Shown: in pieces, positions 27,901-41,300 of the stretch
How positions within the stretch are numbered: position 1 is the stretch's first letter
Layout: each line of letters begins with the position of its first letter
Assembly (NCBI RefSeq): GCF_000003605.2
Contig: NW_003116459.1
Coordinates: forward strand, 86,127-150,126
Length of the DNA: 64,000 nucleotides
Direction: 5' to 3'
DNA from: Saccoglossus kowalevskii
Taxonomy: Eukaryota; Hemichordata; Enteropneusta; Harrimaniidae
The notes under the pieces: generated by a model
What the model saw: only the letters and a program-made list of their open reading frames with translations
Databases searched by the model: none
What the model was told of the DNA's origin: nothing
Position numbers and translations under genes: made by a program

Positions 27901-29133
27901 ATTTGCATGATGAAAGTCACGTTCAGTTCAGTTCAATTCAATTCAGTCATTTGCGTGTATAATTAATAAATTATAAACCCCGTACTTTTAACTTTTCACC
28001 AAGTTTTATTTTTCAACGTCAGTAGGGTATACCTAGCCTGTCTTATGATGGTTTAAACCCAGCTCACGTTCCCTGTTGGTGTGTATTTATCAGTATCTGA
28101 TAATTCTGTCGTTTTAAAAGTTCCCCGTCCGGATCTGTATAATCTGTCACATGTTCTGCACAGAGGCAGAACTCATCGACTCGGTGAATAACCTTAGATG
28201 TATGATTGAATCGATTTACCCTGTCTGCGTTGTGTCACTGACTCCACTTTGTAGTCTAGCTAAACCCGGATGGATTAAACCACGTCATATTTAGGAGTTG
28301 CTTGAAATTCCAAACTATGACAAGTCGCTTAACTTGATTGGTTCTTTTTAACGGTTGAAGAAGGTTGATATTATATTTATATCGAATAAAAAATAGAAGT
28401 GCATCACATTAGGTACACACTATAGTATCTAAGACAACGGTAAAAATGTCAACTATATTTCCCAACTCAAATTGACACAAAGTATCGCATCTTTATATTA
28501 CGATGGATTACGAGAGAAGGGGGTCATTAGATGCGTGACGTACATAGTTTATTGTAATTTCACAAACCGTTATTCACGTTTATTTGCCATTGAAGCGCAA
28601 GCGTGTGAGTTGAATTCGATTTTTGATAGTAATGCACGTTTGGTCAATATCAAAACATTAAGTTAAATTCATGTCATTCAGCCCCGGTCGCAATATACTC
28701 AATATTGGCAATATTTTGATACTCAGGTGTACGGTAGTTTTCTGTTTTCCATCAAATTCCACTAGCTCCATCTTTAATAGAGAAAATGAAATGTGTATCT
28801 AAGAATGATGTTTAGCTGAGTATGACTAAATAAGTTTAAAAACGCAACTTCTTATTTTTATGTTATTTATACTTATGGTGTAACCACTTTTGACCCTAGA
28901 GACCTACGACTACAAGAAATCAGTTTATCTTACTTGCCAATTGGCGATAATTTATATTAATGTGACATTTTTATCGCTCCTCTTCTAAACCATGGTAGAT
29001 TAAATTCAAATCTTATCAATCCACATCGATGCAGTGACAACGAGAAGCGTGTCCCAACAGCGGAAAAGTGACGTCATAGAGAGGCGTTTTAATTCTAACT
29101 TCCTTTCTTTTTGTTTTTATATTTAGTTTGCAG
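24935..29133. other. Gene-free sequence upstream of the TRPC gene
   Basis: No coding exon was recognised. 5' untranslated exons or the main promoter of the TRPC gene could lie here: a pyrimidine-rich tract ending TTTAGTTTGCAG at 29122-29133 looks like a splice acceptor just upstream of the first coding exon. I cannot place any such exon. Confidence 0.4.
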
Positions 29134-29182
29134 AATTCAGTTCAATCAATGTAAGTCAGTTTGATCTTAAATTTGAACCGGT

Positions 29183-29312
29183 ATGGGGGAGAAATCCAAC
29201 GCTATGAACATGCACGCGGGCGTAAACATGAAACATGCTGCAAGTGGACACAGTATGAACACCAAACCCACTTTAGCCACACTGGGATCCACGGGAAATT
29301 GTATTCAGACAG
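29183..29312 (+). CDS. TRPC: TRPC exon 1 (residues 1-43, candidate start)
   Basis: The exon begins at ATG 29183 ([13 protein letters not shown]) and ends before a consensus GTGAGT donor at 29313. An in-frame TGA at 29174-29176 makes this the first ATG of the frame. It leaves one base (G) that joins GA at the start of exon 2 to make Gly44, so the phases match. The encoded leader is rich in Met, Asn, Thr and Ser and has no family motif, so its support is the donor, the phase and the upstream stop. A start at ATG 32359 is the alternative. Confidence 0.6.
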
Positions 29313-32300
29313 GTGAGTCTACTTATGCATCAATCATTTGAACGACCGTGCTTTTAAAATTGAACGCGATATTTTGGTAATGCGTAGATGTCAGAAAATT
29401 GTTTGTAGTTAAACAACATGATTTTCATTTGATAAAAACACGCTTCTGGGCATGTTGATTTCCAAATACGAGTCGATGACGTAGTAACTAACGTTCTACT
29501 CAATAAACATGGTTGTATAGAAACAACCTCAATCTATACATAAACCTTGCACATATAATTAACTAGAGTGAATCAAAAATAAATGGCTAAAATGTTTATT
29601 ACTTTTTACAATGTGGTTATTTTTAACTAGTTAATTTGTATTACTAGTTAAAGCAGAAAGAATTCCTGTACCCGGAAATGACGTAATACGCCGCGAGTGT
29701 TATCCGGAAGGCGCTTGTCCTAGTATCGACCGGAAAAGAAATGTTTGAGCACACTCCAAGTATATATCTACATGAATATTAATTGCGTTATTATTAAATA
29801 TATATGAAACTCTTATATATCTCGTCACCAACCAAGACAAGGCCATTTGAACGTTCATGTGGTTAACGGTAAAAGTAAATGTCCACAATGCCAATCTGTG
29901 CGTCTGCATTTAGATTCAGTAGTCGAAGAATAATGAGAATGATCAGAGAAACTGCCGGTCTTATCCAAATTGAATTTCATGTTTTAGACGCACAAGGGGA
30001 TACGAATTTTCCACATGGCTGCCTTTCTGGAATGTACAAACAGAATTATGTGACGTCATAATATGTATAATTAATTAGATAGTTTCCTAGATCAATGTGA
30101 TTGACAGTTTGATCGGGTTTGATCTTCTCATGTTAATTTAGTGCTGGCAACTACATAGGAAGTCTGTGTATGTATTTCAAATTACTAAATACACGACAAC
30201 GTATGAATATTTATATTACATCGGTAAAAATAACGTAAACTGTCATTGCTGATAGGTGGAACCAAAGACTGTCCATGCCAAGTGTAAAAATATCAGTCGC
30301 TAGTAGCAGTCGGTAATTGATATCTATCTCAATAAATCGGTTGATATTGTAATCATATTGATATATGATGTAAAATATGTCCATATTATAAAGAGGAGGT
30401 GGAATGATGGCCAAGCAGGAGTGAAATAGTTTGCAGTGTAGCTTACGTAATCTCACAATTCCTTCTTTAAATGCCGAGTAGGCCGCATTTGCATTTTTCA
30501 TAGTGTGACGTCAAGGTAAGCTAGGTCATTGATACCGTAAAACATGTTATAATACTCATGCATTTACACAGAGAGTCAAAACGATAAAACAGTACGATAT
30601 AGCAGGACAGATAATCATTTTTGTACAATTATTAATAGGATATTTCTGCTCTACATGTATTCAACACAGCCACATTTGATTCTGACATAAAATATTCAAT
30701 ATAATATAATATACATTGTAGATATCCTAGAAACTATTTTCACGAATTTATTACCATGATACATATATCACAGCCCATATAATTCCTACCTATGCATGCC
30801 TAGAGGATATATAACTTGAGTATTCTAAAATATAAATGATGTGAATGATAAATAGGTTGTTTAGTTGTGTTATTGATTGCATAATCAGTACGATCTCCTA
30901 AAATTGAGTTACAATATTCGTGAAATTTGTACTTCGTCTTTCCAACTTATATAATTTGACTTATTTACAAAAGAAACATAAATGCATTTCCAATTTCAAT
31001 ATAATCATTTCTACTTAAAACATGGTAAATGTCACGTGACATTGCTGCTTGATATATATACGTGGTTGTTAATATATAACAGTCTGAGCATGTTTTCGTA
31101 CGTGTGCCTTTATAGGTAATGAAATACATCTGTAAGGGGAATCGTTTGAAGGTCTAGCTTAATTTCGTGTTGCTTAGTAAATGTATAATATACTCCTTCT
31201 ATTTTTATTTGCGATGTTCAGATTTTTCCTCTTCGGCGTCCCCAATCCTCAGGATTATGAATATACACAAGTTACCTTGAATTAAATAGTTTCCAGTTAG
31301 GTTACATGTGCCATTTTATGAAATTAGTAACAAAATAACTACTACTAATTGTCATATTGAAAAAAGTAAACAAAATTAATATAGTCTGATCTGACTTATC
31401 GCAATAACACATTCACATTATAGACATTACTTTCACATTATTTTCACATTAATTATTATTTAATTATTAATCGTTTATTCCAGGCCAAAAAAACATATAC
31501 AACACAATCGACACGAATTAAATCATCATAAGTAGAAAATACACGCATTAAACAAAACTTATCCTTAAACCACAGCCTGTCTTTGAGGTTTGTATAGCTG
31601 GTGAACCGTTATACCAACAGTTGAGACCAGGAGACTCAACCTCGATTTCTTTTCCTTTTATTTTATTTTCAAGTTTTTTATAGCTTTGACATTACGCTGC
31701 AAACACTTTCAGATTCGGTCAACTCACCTATAAATGTGACATTAACAGGCATTGTATCTGTCATATATATTCAGTCGCCTAACTTCAAAGTGATTGCCCA
31801 GAAGGCAAATTATTATCAGTTTAGAACCATCGCTATATGACAAGGCATTTGCGAGCAATTGTGACTATGTATATACAACTCAATGGCGTACGGTTTCTAC
31901 TTAAACGAAACAAAATGAAATTACATTTAGGCTGTGAACTAGCGCCACATGAAGCCTTAAACGCAGATATGTATCATACCTGACAGAAGAATAGCCTACA
32001 TACGGTATCACGGAGATAGCATTGTTGAACAATATCATGGTATATTGGTCAGCTAGCTCATATTGTCTGGGACGCTTGCACTTCACCTATCAGAGCTGTC
32101 AACTGAAACGATAACAAATATCAGTATACTGATTTGCATATACACCGCGCGTCCACACTGCGCAGTAAAATTTGAGTCACTCGTGAGCGGCGCTTTTGGA
32201 GCTGGGTCACGTGACCTACCACAGTTTTCAACCCAGTCTACTGCGCTATGGACGGACGACGTGCTTCTCTGCTTATTACTGTTCTTTTTTCAGACTCCTG

Positions 32301-35300
32301 TAGATTTCTAGTTGCGTTTGCCTGTATGTGATCACGTGCTCAAACACAGTTTTCTACTATGTTGAGATTTGCAGGAGTGACATGGAAGTTTGCCGAGACT
32401 TCGACGGAGAAACTGTTCCTTGCCGCTGCCGATAATGGAGACAAAAAAGCTGTTCTGCAGAGCTTAGAAAACGTTGATCCAGCCCGGCTAAATGTCAACT
32501 GCATCGACTCAGAAGGGAGAAGTGCACTTATAATCGCAATCCAGAATGGCAATATTGGTGAGTATTATCAGTCTATTATACTTTTCTTAATAATTACCAT
32601 GGTTATTTGTGTGAATTCCGTTCTCACACAAATCTTACTAGAGATTTTGATTTCCCCTATACTCAGTCGCACCACATTCGAATTAAATTTTACTGTTGTT
32701 TAACCACATGGCTTTAAAAATAATAAATCGTACCAATAATTATTTGAGTAATGAACTCGCCATAACATATTGTAGGAAAATTGAATCTGTTGTGCATCGC
32801 CATTCCGTTCTTTATATTTTATTCTCAGTTTAGTTATAACAATATTGACGGAGAAATCTGCATCTAACACTTTACAAAATCCACAGAAAACTTCACTTGG
32901 AATTCTTTTTCGAATTCACAACCAAAACCCATGACAACCGAGTACCAATCAACCTGATATCTTGTATAACCATTATATTAGATAGCACAGCTGTAGTGTT
33001 AGTGTCATATACATGTCACTATCTCGCACACGACGTGATAACATTAAACTCCGTTTGTCGACGAGAATGATCACAAAAATATAGATAACCCACACCGCGA
33101 AACGTCTTTCAAAATGAAATCCACCAAAGATGACAATCTGAACAGCTGAGTGTGTTAACGTTGTGGTTTATTCGACGATAAATGATATAAAGTAGATGAA
33201 AGCAATGAAACGTTAGGATTGTTGAGACTTACTTATTATAGACACTTGAAATACATTATACCTGTATACATTTACTTGACTCATAAATATCTCTACGTAT
33301 CCTTGACTACACGCTTGATACTATAATTCTGAAATTCGAATTGATTCAGAACTAAACATTTCTTTATTTGCACATGGTCTTGTATATTGCTAGTTTTTCA
33401 CTTGTATAAAATCCGCTAACCATTTACGGTTGATTCATTTCAAGACATGCGTTTTGCAGTTTTACTGTCATTTTTGAAACAGTAAAATACTGTTTACAGT
33501 GTTAATGACGATCGTGTTGATTTCATTCATTGTGTTATTGTCCCCAGTACATTTCGAACAATGATCCGATCGGTGATTAATATAGGCAGCCAATACACTG
33601 TAAAAGCGGCATGTAAGCGTTATTTAGTGCCCAAGATGACGACCGTGCTAGCCTGTGGCTATTCCAGTAACGCTGATTTACGATGCGTCAGTTTTCACGT
33701 ATGAAAATTAACGAGTCAGTGAAGGAACACCATATTACAATTTAAGGATATATCTTTAGGAAATGAAATCTCGGTCGGCATAGGGAATGGTTAGCTTAAG
33801 AAAAAAAGTAATACACACATCTCCCAGAATGCAATGTTGATAAACAACGCTTAACTGTGTTTAACCATTCATTTGGCTATTGTCCATTTTCCCATTCTGG
33901 AAAGTAACAAGCAATAATCATGAATTGTTGATCGCTGTTTCTAGTAAGGCTAACGATTCATTGAGTAAAGGTGTGAGTAAGCACAAATGTAATCACAATT
34001 AAATTTTACTGTTCGTCTGGGGAGACCGTTTTATTTCTTGTTTTCATTATAAAAGCGCGTCGATTAGGGGGTGTATATCATTTAGTTAACAGTTAGATGA
34101 TGCATGTTTTTTTTACCCACTAATACCCACCACCCGCGACGCAGATTAACCCCGTTTGCTTTACATTGTTATTACTGAATACACAGTCGGGTCGTATACA
34201 GCTCGGATCTGACATGAATTGTGCGACTTTACATACAGATTACATTGTTTCTCTTCACAGTTGACTACACTTGGCAAAATATAACATAGTTATTGATATT
34301 ATCAAGCTACTTTCAGTACACATGTTTGAACAGAATATACGACAATAAACGTTGGCTTGAAATATGTGCTTAAAACTACCAGACTAAAACAATCATTTTT
34401 TTTCGAGGATATCTAAAAATGTGTGTGTGTGTTGTCAGAAAGTGTTACTGCGAACAGTCAGGGTTGTCTTATGGATGGATGAAGCTAGCAGTCGGTGACA
34501 TGATAGACGATGTGTATTCAATAAGATGGCGATTTAAAAGTAATATTGCCCAACGCTTGACTTCTTCTAAGCAATAATTATATGCACTATAAAGTACGAT
34601 TCAATGAATTTACACAAAATTATAAATTTTACTAATAATGTTGCAACAAGACTGCATTAAAATTAAAGGAAACAATGGCGGATCTCTGTATTCTTTACCA
34701 TGGGAACTGTGCTTCCATGCTGTATTCCTAATGTTTTCTCTCAAAATGGCGGTCATTTTATATATATATATATTGAACAATATACTTTATTCACGAATGG
34801 CTGCTGAGATCTCGTTTAGAAAGAGTCACGTGATTTGTTTTGCCCATCTCCCATAAATAGTGTTTTGTTTTTGTTTTTTTGTTGTTTTCTCCTGCGTCCA
34901 CTGTTCCAACTCCATGGCTATCGTGACCAGGAAAGCAACACTATTTGGGGTGGGCGGGCAGTGGGTTAGGGGGGATTGGCTGAATAACAAGTCGCGTTGT
35001 ACCCTCGCTCCAAAGTAGATATTGGCAACCATTTTGACAGTCAGTGACATCCCGGGGCTAGTGCGAATCTTAAATTTCACTCACAAATGAAGATTACTGA
35101 TACCCTATTTGTTTGCCAATTTCGAAATATATTGTTTAAAAATTGCATCCTTGGCCAATTCTAGACAAATCGCTTAACATTCCACTGTAAAGATAAGACG
35201 GCATTCTGTTATAGCATTTGCGTGAGAGACAACATATCGTAATTTAGTTTATCACTTGAAACCATCACTTATATAATCCCGTAGTTACAGATGATAATAA

Positions 35301-38300
35301 TCACTTTAGCAGGAAGCTGGCTTGCATTTGATATTGACACATGATCCGTTGCATTAAGGATACGCTGAATGTTGTGAAACCATCTCATATTATTAGTATA
35401 AAGTTGCATAATATCATCGTCAATGCAGAATAACACATTCTTTTACCTATATGTACTTAATTGGCATCACTGTATGTAGCATCGTACATAAATGTCAAAC
35501 AATAATATTTTGATTAATTGCAAATGATGACAGTGCGCAATTGTGCAGGAAGATGATTTTCCCAATAAAATGTTATAATGCGAACATTAGTCTAGTCGTA
35601 TTTACCCGGCGACTATAGAAAAACAACAGACAGTGATCTGAGGAGTTAGTATGCCGAATGGTCGGTTGGCTGAATAAGTGATAAATTCGCGTTATAGTGA
35701 AACATAGCATTTTAGCAGTACGATCAGCTTTATGACGAAGGGTCAGACGTGTGAATTTAAAGTGTGGCAATGGTGCTAGAATTAGAAACATACATGCTGT
35801 TAATAATTTCTCATTAGGATCATACACGGTCTGGCAATGGCTTATGCTTCATTAGTCCACGGAGTAGATGTGTCTGTGTTACACAATATCTAGCTCGCTT
35901 CGTATGAGTGTAAGGTGGTAACGTTCCGTGACTGAGTTTATTATCGATGCTGTCAAATTGGCCTCCTGGGTAAAACAGTTCACCTATAGTTGCGACGCTC
36001 ACTGCTGCTGTATAATGTTCATTTATGTGTAATCGAGATATTTCACTAAAACCTGGTGATATGACGGATGCCCGATGTTTTCACTGATTGCGTGGAAGGC
36101 GTACACATTCAATCGTACAGTCATAATTGACAACGTCTCAACACATGTGTTATAACAACCGATAGTATTACGTCGTCGGTGTTGTTGCTCAAGACGTGAA
36201 ACAAATGCAGAATTGTATATATAGATGTGATACTACTACTACTAAGATTGTTTCAAGATCATTATTAAAATATTTGCATAGAAAAAGCCAAACATAACTA
36301 CATGACGAATTTATACGAACAGTGTCGTTATTTTTCGTGTTTTTTTTTATTTTAAAACGATACAAATTGTATGCCAACTCAATTCTAAGCAAACTAACAA
36401 TGCTCCTGTCAAGACATTCGTCGACGCACTTTCTGGTGCGAATGACTTGGAGCAAATAACTATAATTATATTCGCATTTAGTTGAGACATGATTTACTGG
36501 GTTGGAGAGATTTGCAAAACAATTATCACCTATCACGCTATCACCTATTTTAATAAAATACCATTCTTTCAAACATATTTGTTTTATGACTGTGACTCAC
36601 CTTTGAACGTGCTACGTGTGCACCCCTGCCCTGTTTACATGTACATGTTGTTATCCTACGGAATTGAAATCGTATTATCATATTTGGCTCAGTAATTGTG
36701 GACTTTATATTGGTTTGTATTCATGTCTGCATTAGAATGGACCAACCAAATATAATAATGTATCCTTATACAACATAGTGTACAATTATACATTCTATAC
36801 ATAATTTATGGGTCATGTAATCAATATGGTATCTTCTCTTGCACGATCAAACCTTACACGGATCTGTGTAGCTTACCTTTTGAATTATTAAATATAACAA
36901 ATATGACACGACCGCGTTATTTGAGTAGCGAAACTATTTCATACACCACATATTATATCATATACAGTATACATCATAACATATACACTACATATTATAT
37001 CATATACAGTATACAGCATGACATATACACTACATATTATATCATATACAGTATACATCATAACATATACACTACATATTATATCATATACAGTATACAG
37101 CATGACATATACACTACATATTATATCATATACAGTATACATCATAACATATACATTACATATTATATCATATACAGTATACAGCATGACATATACACTA
37201 CATATTATATCATATACAGTATACATCATAACATATACACTACATATTATATCATATACAGTATACAGCATGACATATACACTACATATTATATCATATA
37301 CAGTATACATCATAACATATACACTACATATTATATCATATACAGTATACATCATAACATATACACTACATATTATATCATATACAGTATACATCATANN
37401 NNNNNNNNNNNNNNNNNNNNNNNNNNNNNNNNNNNNNNNNNNNNNNNNNNNNNNNNNNNNNNNNNNNNNNNNNNNNNNNNNNNNNNNNNNNNNNNNNNNN
37501 NNNNNNNNNNNNNNNNNNNNNNNNNNNNNNNNNNNNNNNNNNNNNNNNNNNNNNNNNNNNNNNNNNNNNNNNNNNNNNNNNNNNNNNNNNNNNNNNNNNN
37601 NNNNNNNNNNNNNNNNNNNNNNNNNNNNNNNNNNNNNNNNNNNNNNNNNNNNNNNNNGTATACTTCGTAACATATACACTACATATTATATCATATACAG
37701 TATACAGCATAACATATACACTACATATTATATCATATACAGTAAACAGCATAACATATACACTACATATTATATCATATGCAGTATACATCATAACATA
37801 TACACTACAATTTGTAACAGAATCCCTACATATCACCGAACACCTAAGCAGTCTGCTTTTGCAATCATTGTCTCACATCTCTCTTCAAACTGGTAGTGAT
37901 TAGTGCAAAAGCTTCGTCCTGAAATATGACCATTTGTTGAAACACGCATATCCTAATCTATTTTTCCCATGAGATGAACGATACGAATAAAAAAAACGGA
38001 TTAAGCATTTAGGCTCCGTCCTAATCTAAACCACATTAGCTCCCTCCTCCCAAAATAAGAAAACATGTCAAGCCTCTTTCAAAATTCAAATATCATGAGA
38101 GCACGACACATGTATACAATGCAGAACCTCGTAATCGGAACACGCACTTTCAAACTGCAACTCGTCTTTTTTGATCATTCTAAGGATAAGTTTTTCCTAA
38201 AACAATGCAAGGAAAATGAGATAGCTGCTTTAGTACAAAGATAAGTGAGTAGAGGTGTAAATCACAAATACAGATAATGACTTTCCATGATTATCTGCAA

Positions 38301-41300
38301 TTCATGACAAGTAAACAGACAAATCTTAAATTTGCTTATTTGGTGGAATGGAAGCATTTCACATAAACGGATGTTCAGTTTTAGCGCTCAAATTTGAGAA
38401 GTTATAACCAGCCGTGACATACTCAAGGGTTGTGTTGATCGTGATTTATTTTGGGCTCACTAAATGTAGTATTTCTGGATTTAGTACCTTGGAGGCACAC
38501 AAGAATAAACAACACACATCAAATAGCGTGAGGATCTAGTCATAGGAGTAACTCGATAGAATAAGTATGTACCACTTCATTCCTGTTATTAACTCAGAAC
38601 CAAGCAGTAACCTTTGACTTTCAGATTTCTGCTGTATGATTAGCAAGAAAAGTACATATAGTAACCATAGCAACATAGTTGCTCTATTGGATCACATTAG
38701 TGCACTGAAAGAGAAACACTACGGACGACGTGTATCATGGAGTTCCATTAAGACAACTTTAAATGGAATCATCCGTATTCACATTATCCATACCCTTACC
38801 ACCAATAATCTTGTTTTTAATGTGCACAACTCGCACTGTTCTTTGATTTCATTCATAGTGACTTAGACGGGGCCCCTAAGGGATTGGGCAATTCGATTTA
38901 ATGTCGCCGTGTAATTGAGACGAGCGCAATTTCACCAATTGTAGAAGGCACATAGCCGGTCTACCCATTAATTGGGCAGAGCATAAAAAGGCAGCATTAA
39001 ATGTTTACATTGATGGGGAATGCATTAGGAGAATCCCATATGATTCATGCGTAAAATACAATGGTCAAATGATTGCTTGTCAAAAAACTCAATTAGTACG
39101 TCAGAAAGCTTCTTGTATAACCCACAGATCTCCTTTTGCCGGGCTCCCATAGGACCTGTTTGGTCTCAACTTAGACATTGTGTATATAGTTCCTAGCACG
39201 ATTGACTACTTGGAGTACTGTATTAAAGCTACTTAAACGACAATTGTTCTGAAAATTGAACTTTTTTAGCGAGAGTGGTTCCTGATTAGGTCTGAAGTCA
39301 AATTGACAGTATAATATATGTTTGATCGAGTGGGTCAGAGCACACACAAGTATTTCATATTTCAAGCAGACTCTTCAGCATTTTCGTGGTAGCAAATATG
39401 ATATCGAACTGAATGTCAATAGATAATTGTTATCTGTATTGGCAAAAGAACACATCAGCACGTTAATTAAAAAAAAGGATAACAACATTTAATTTAATTT
39501 AAATTTGTATTTGATTATCATCCTCCTGTATGGACGTACTAAGGTCCCGACCGCAAACATACTACATATACATGAGTATTGTTACTAACGGTAATTCAAA
39601 ATGAGAGGAAATTCCATACCATGATAAATGGCTGATAGTAATTTGACATTCAGGTTATTGAAATTGACAAATAAAGCGATCAACATACAATACGTATTAC
39701 TTTGTATTATCTAATGTATGAAGTGATGCGTAGCTGGCAATAGAATGGATAATAATAATAATAATGGCATAGGTCAGCGGAATAATGGCCGCTATGACGG
39801 AGGATTCGGCGACATGAGCGGCCATATGCGGATATTCACTTTCCACTGCTATATTCGTTGCTAAGACGACATGATCGTGGGAAATTGCGTTGTGACAATT
39901 TATAACAACTTCTTTTCGTATTTCTAGCAATTATACACACACGCTTACGTCACAGGCATCAATACCAGGTGCTGTGACGTAATAGTCGCAGCATAATCGA
40001 AACATTGCATATTTATTTCTATATAACCATAAATAACTAGCAACTCAACAGTGTGGATGATTTGCGGCCTCTTATAATAGTATAACGTTGCCATATTTGG
40101 TAAACCAGCCACCTGTTCGAGATGTCGCAATGGAATTGAATGTAAAAGGGATTTATTACGCTTGTTACTGGAATACAATTTATTTTGTTAGCATGTACAG
40201 CAAAAAAATATTAATTTGTTTTTATAATAATTATTTAATACAGATATACTACATCATATATGTATGATATATACTATAACCCACAACTCACAATCATTAA
40301 CAGAGCAACAATAAGCAAATTGCGCACACACACAATAAGCAAATGCTTGGGGCATTCGATTGTCATTTTTGTTGACGATCGTGGATGTATGTCGTAATCA
40401 CCTCGATAATATTGTTTTCGTTTATTTAGAAACAAGTTGTTTTTAGGACAGAAAAAAATCTCTGTTTCTCGTTTCATGGAAATTTTAAAAGGAGGTTATT
40501 TTTTTGTTTTGTTTTTTTAATATTGCGCTGAAATAGGGAAAATCTGAGACAAGTGCGAGTACAAGCGCATAGTTTAAAATGATTCACGCGGAAACGAGAA
40601 ACGGAGATATTTTTTTTTTTGGCCTTAGTGTTTGTTTTTTCAAATCAGTGATAGGATTGAAGACTGTGGTGATCTGAATATATATAAACGGTTGATTTAG
40701 ATCACATTAGGCACTGTTGAGAGTAATATTATGCTTGGGACAAGTTTGCACCGCTTTTATTTTAAGCTACCGGAAACACACTTTATGCAATCGTATTGAT
40801 GCATCATTTTACGGATAAATGTCCTATGTGTTTATTTGCTATTTTACGCCTATATCGGGAGTGAAGAACACTAATAATAATAATAATAAATGAATGAACC
40901 TATACAACATGTTGTACTGTGCTAGCTAACAACTATACCACAAGTTCAAAAGTTCACACCTGTATGTATACCATATAATGTGGTTGATACTAGTGAAAAA
41001 TGTTGATTCCATGATACGTCTTTTTTGTCTGATTTGTTTTCGTGGTTTATCGGTATATTCTAAATTAATTTAAATAGATTTTAGTTGTTCGAAGTCACTT
41101 CAAATACACGCAGCTGCGATACTCACGCGTGATTTCCTGTCATGCGTCACAAGTTATTTTCTCAATTCATGGGCACAGCATCGTGAAAACAGGTCAACCG
41201 ATGTTCGCATCAGTTTATCGGATTGGTTCAATGTAAGATGATATACGCTGGATGTTACTGAAACGATACTAATTGACTCAAAGTTCTGTATCATAAGCAA

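Noticed and set aside
34826-35080. Minus-strand ORF in a GC-richer patch of intron 2
   Set aside because: No domain, no splice context and no similarity that I recognise. The composition shift alone does not support a gene.
36903-37896. Long ORFs of 152-292 residues on both strands
   Set aside because: They run through the 42-bp satellite and the N gap. The unit length is a multiple of three, so the frame stays open by periodicity only.
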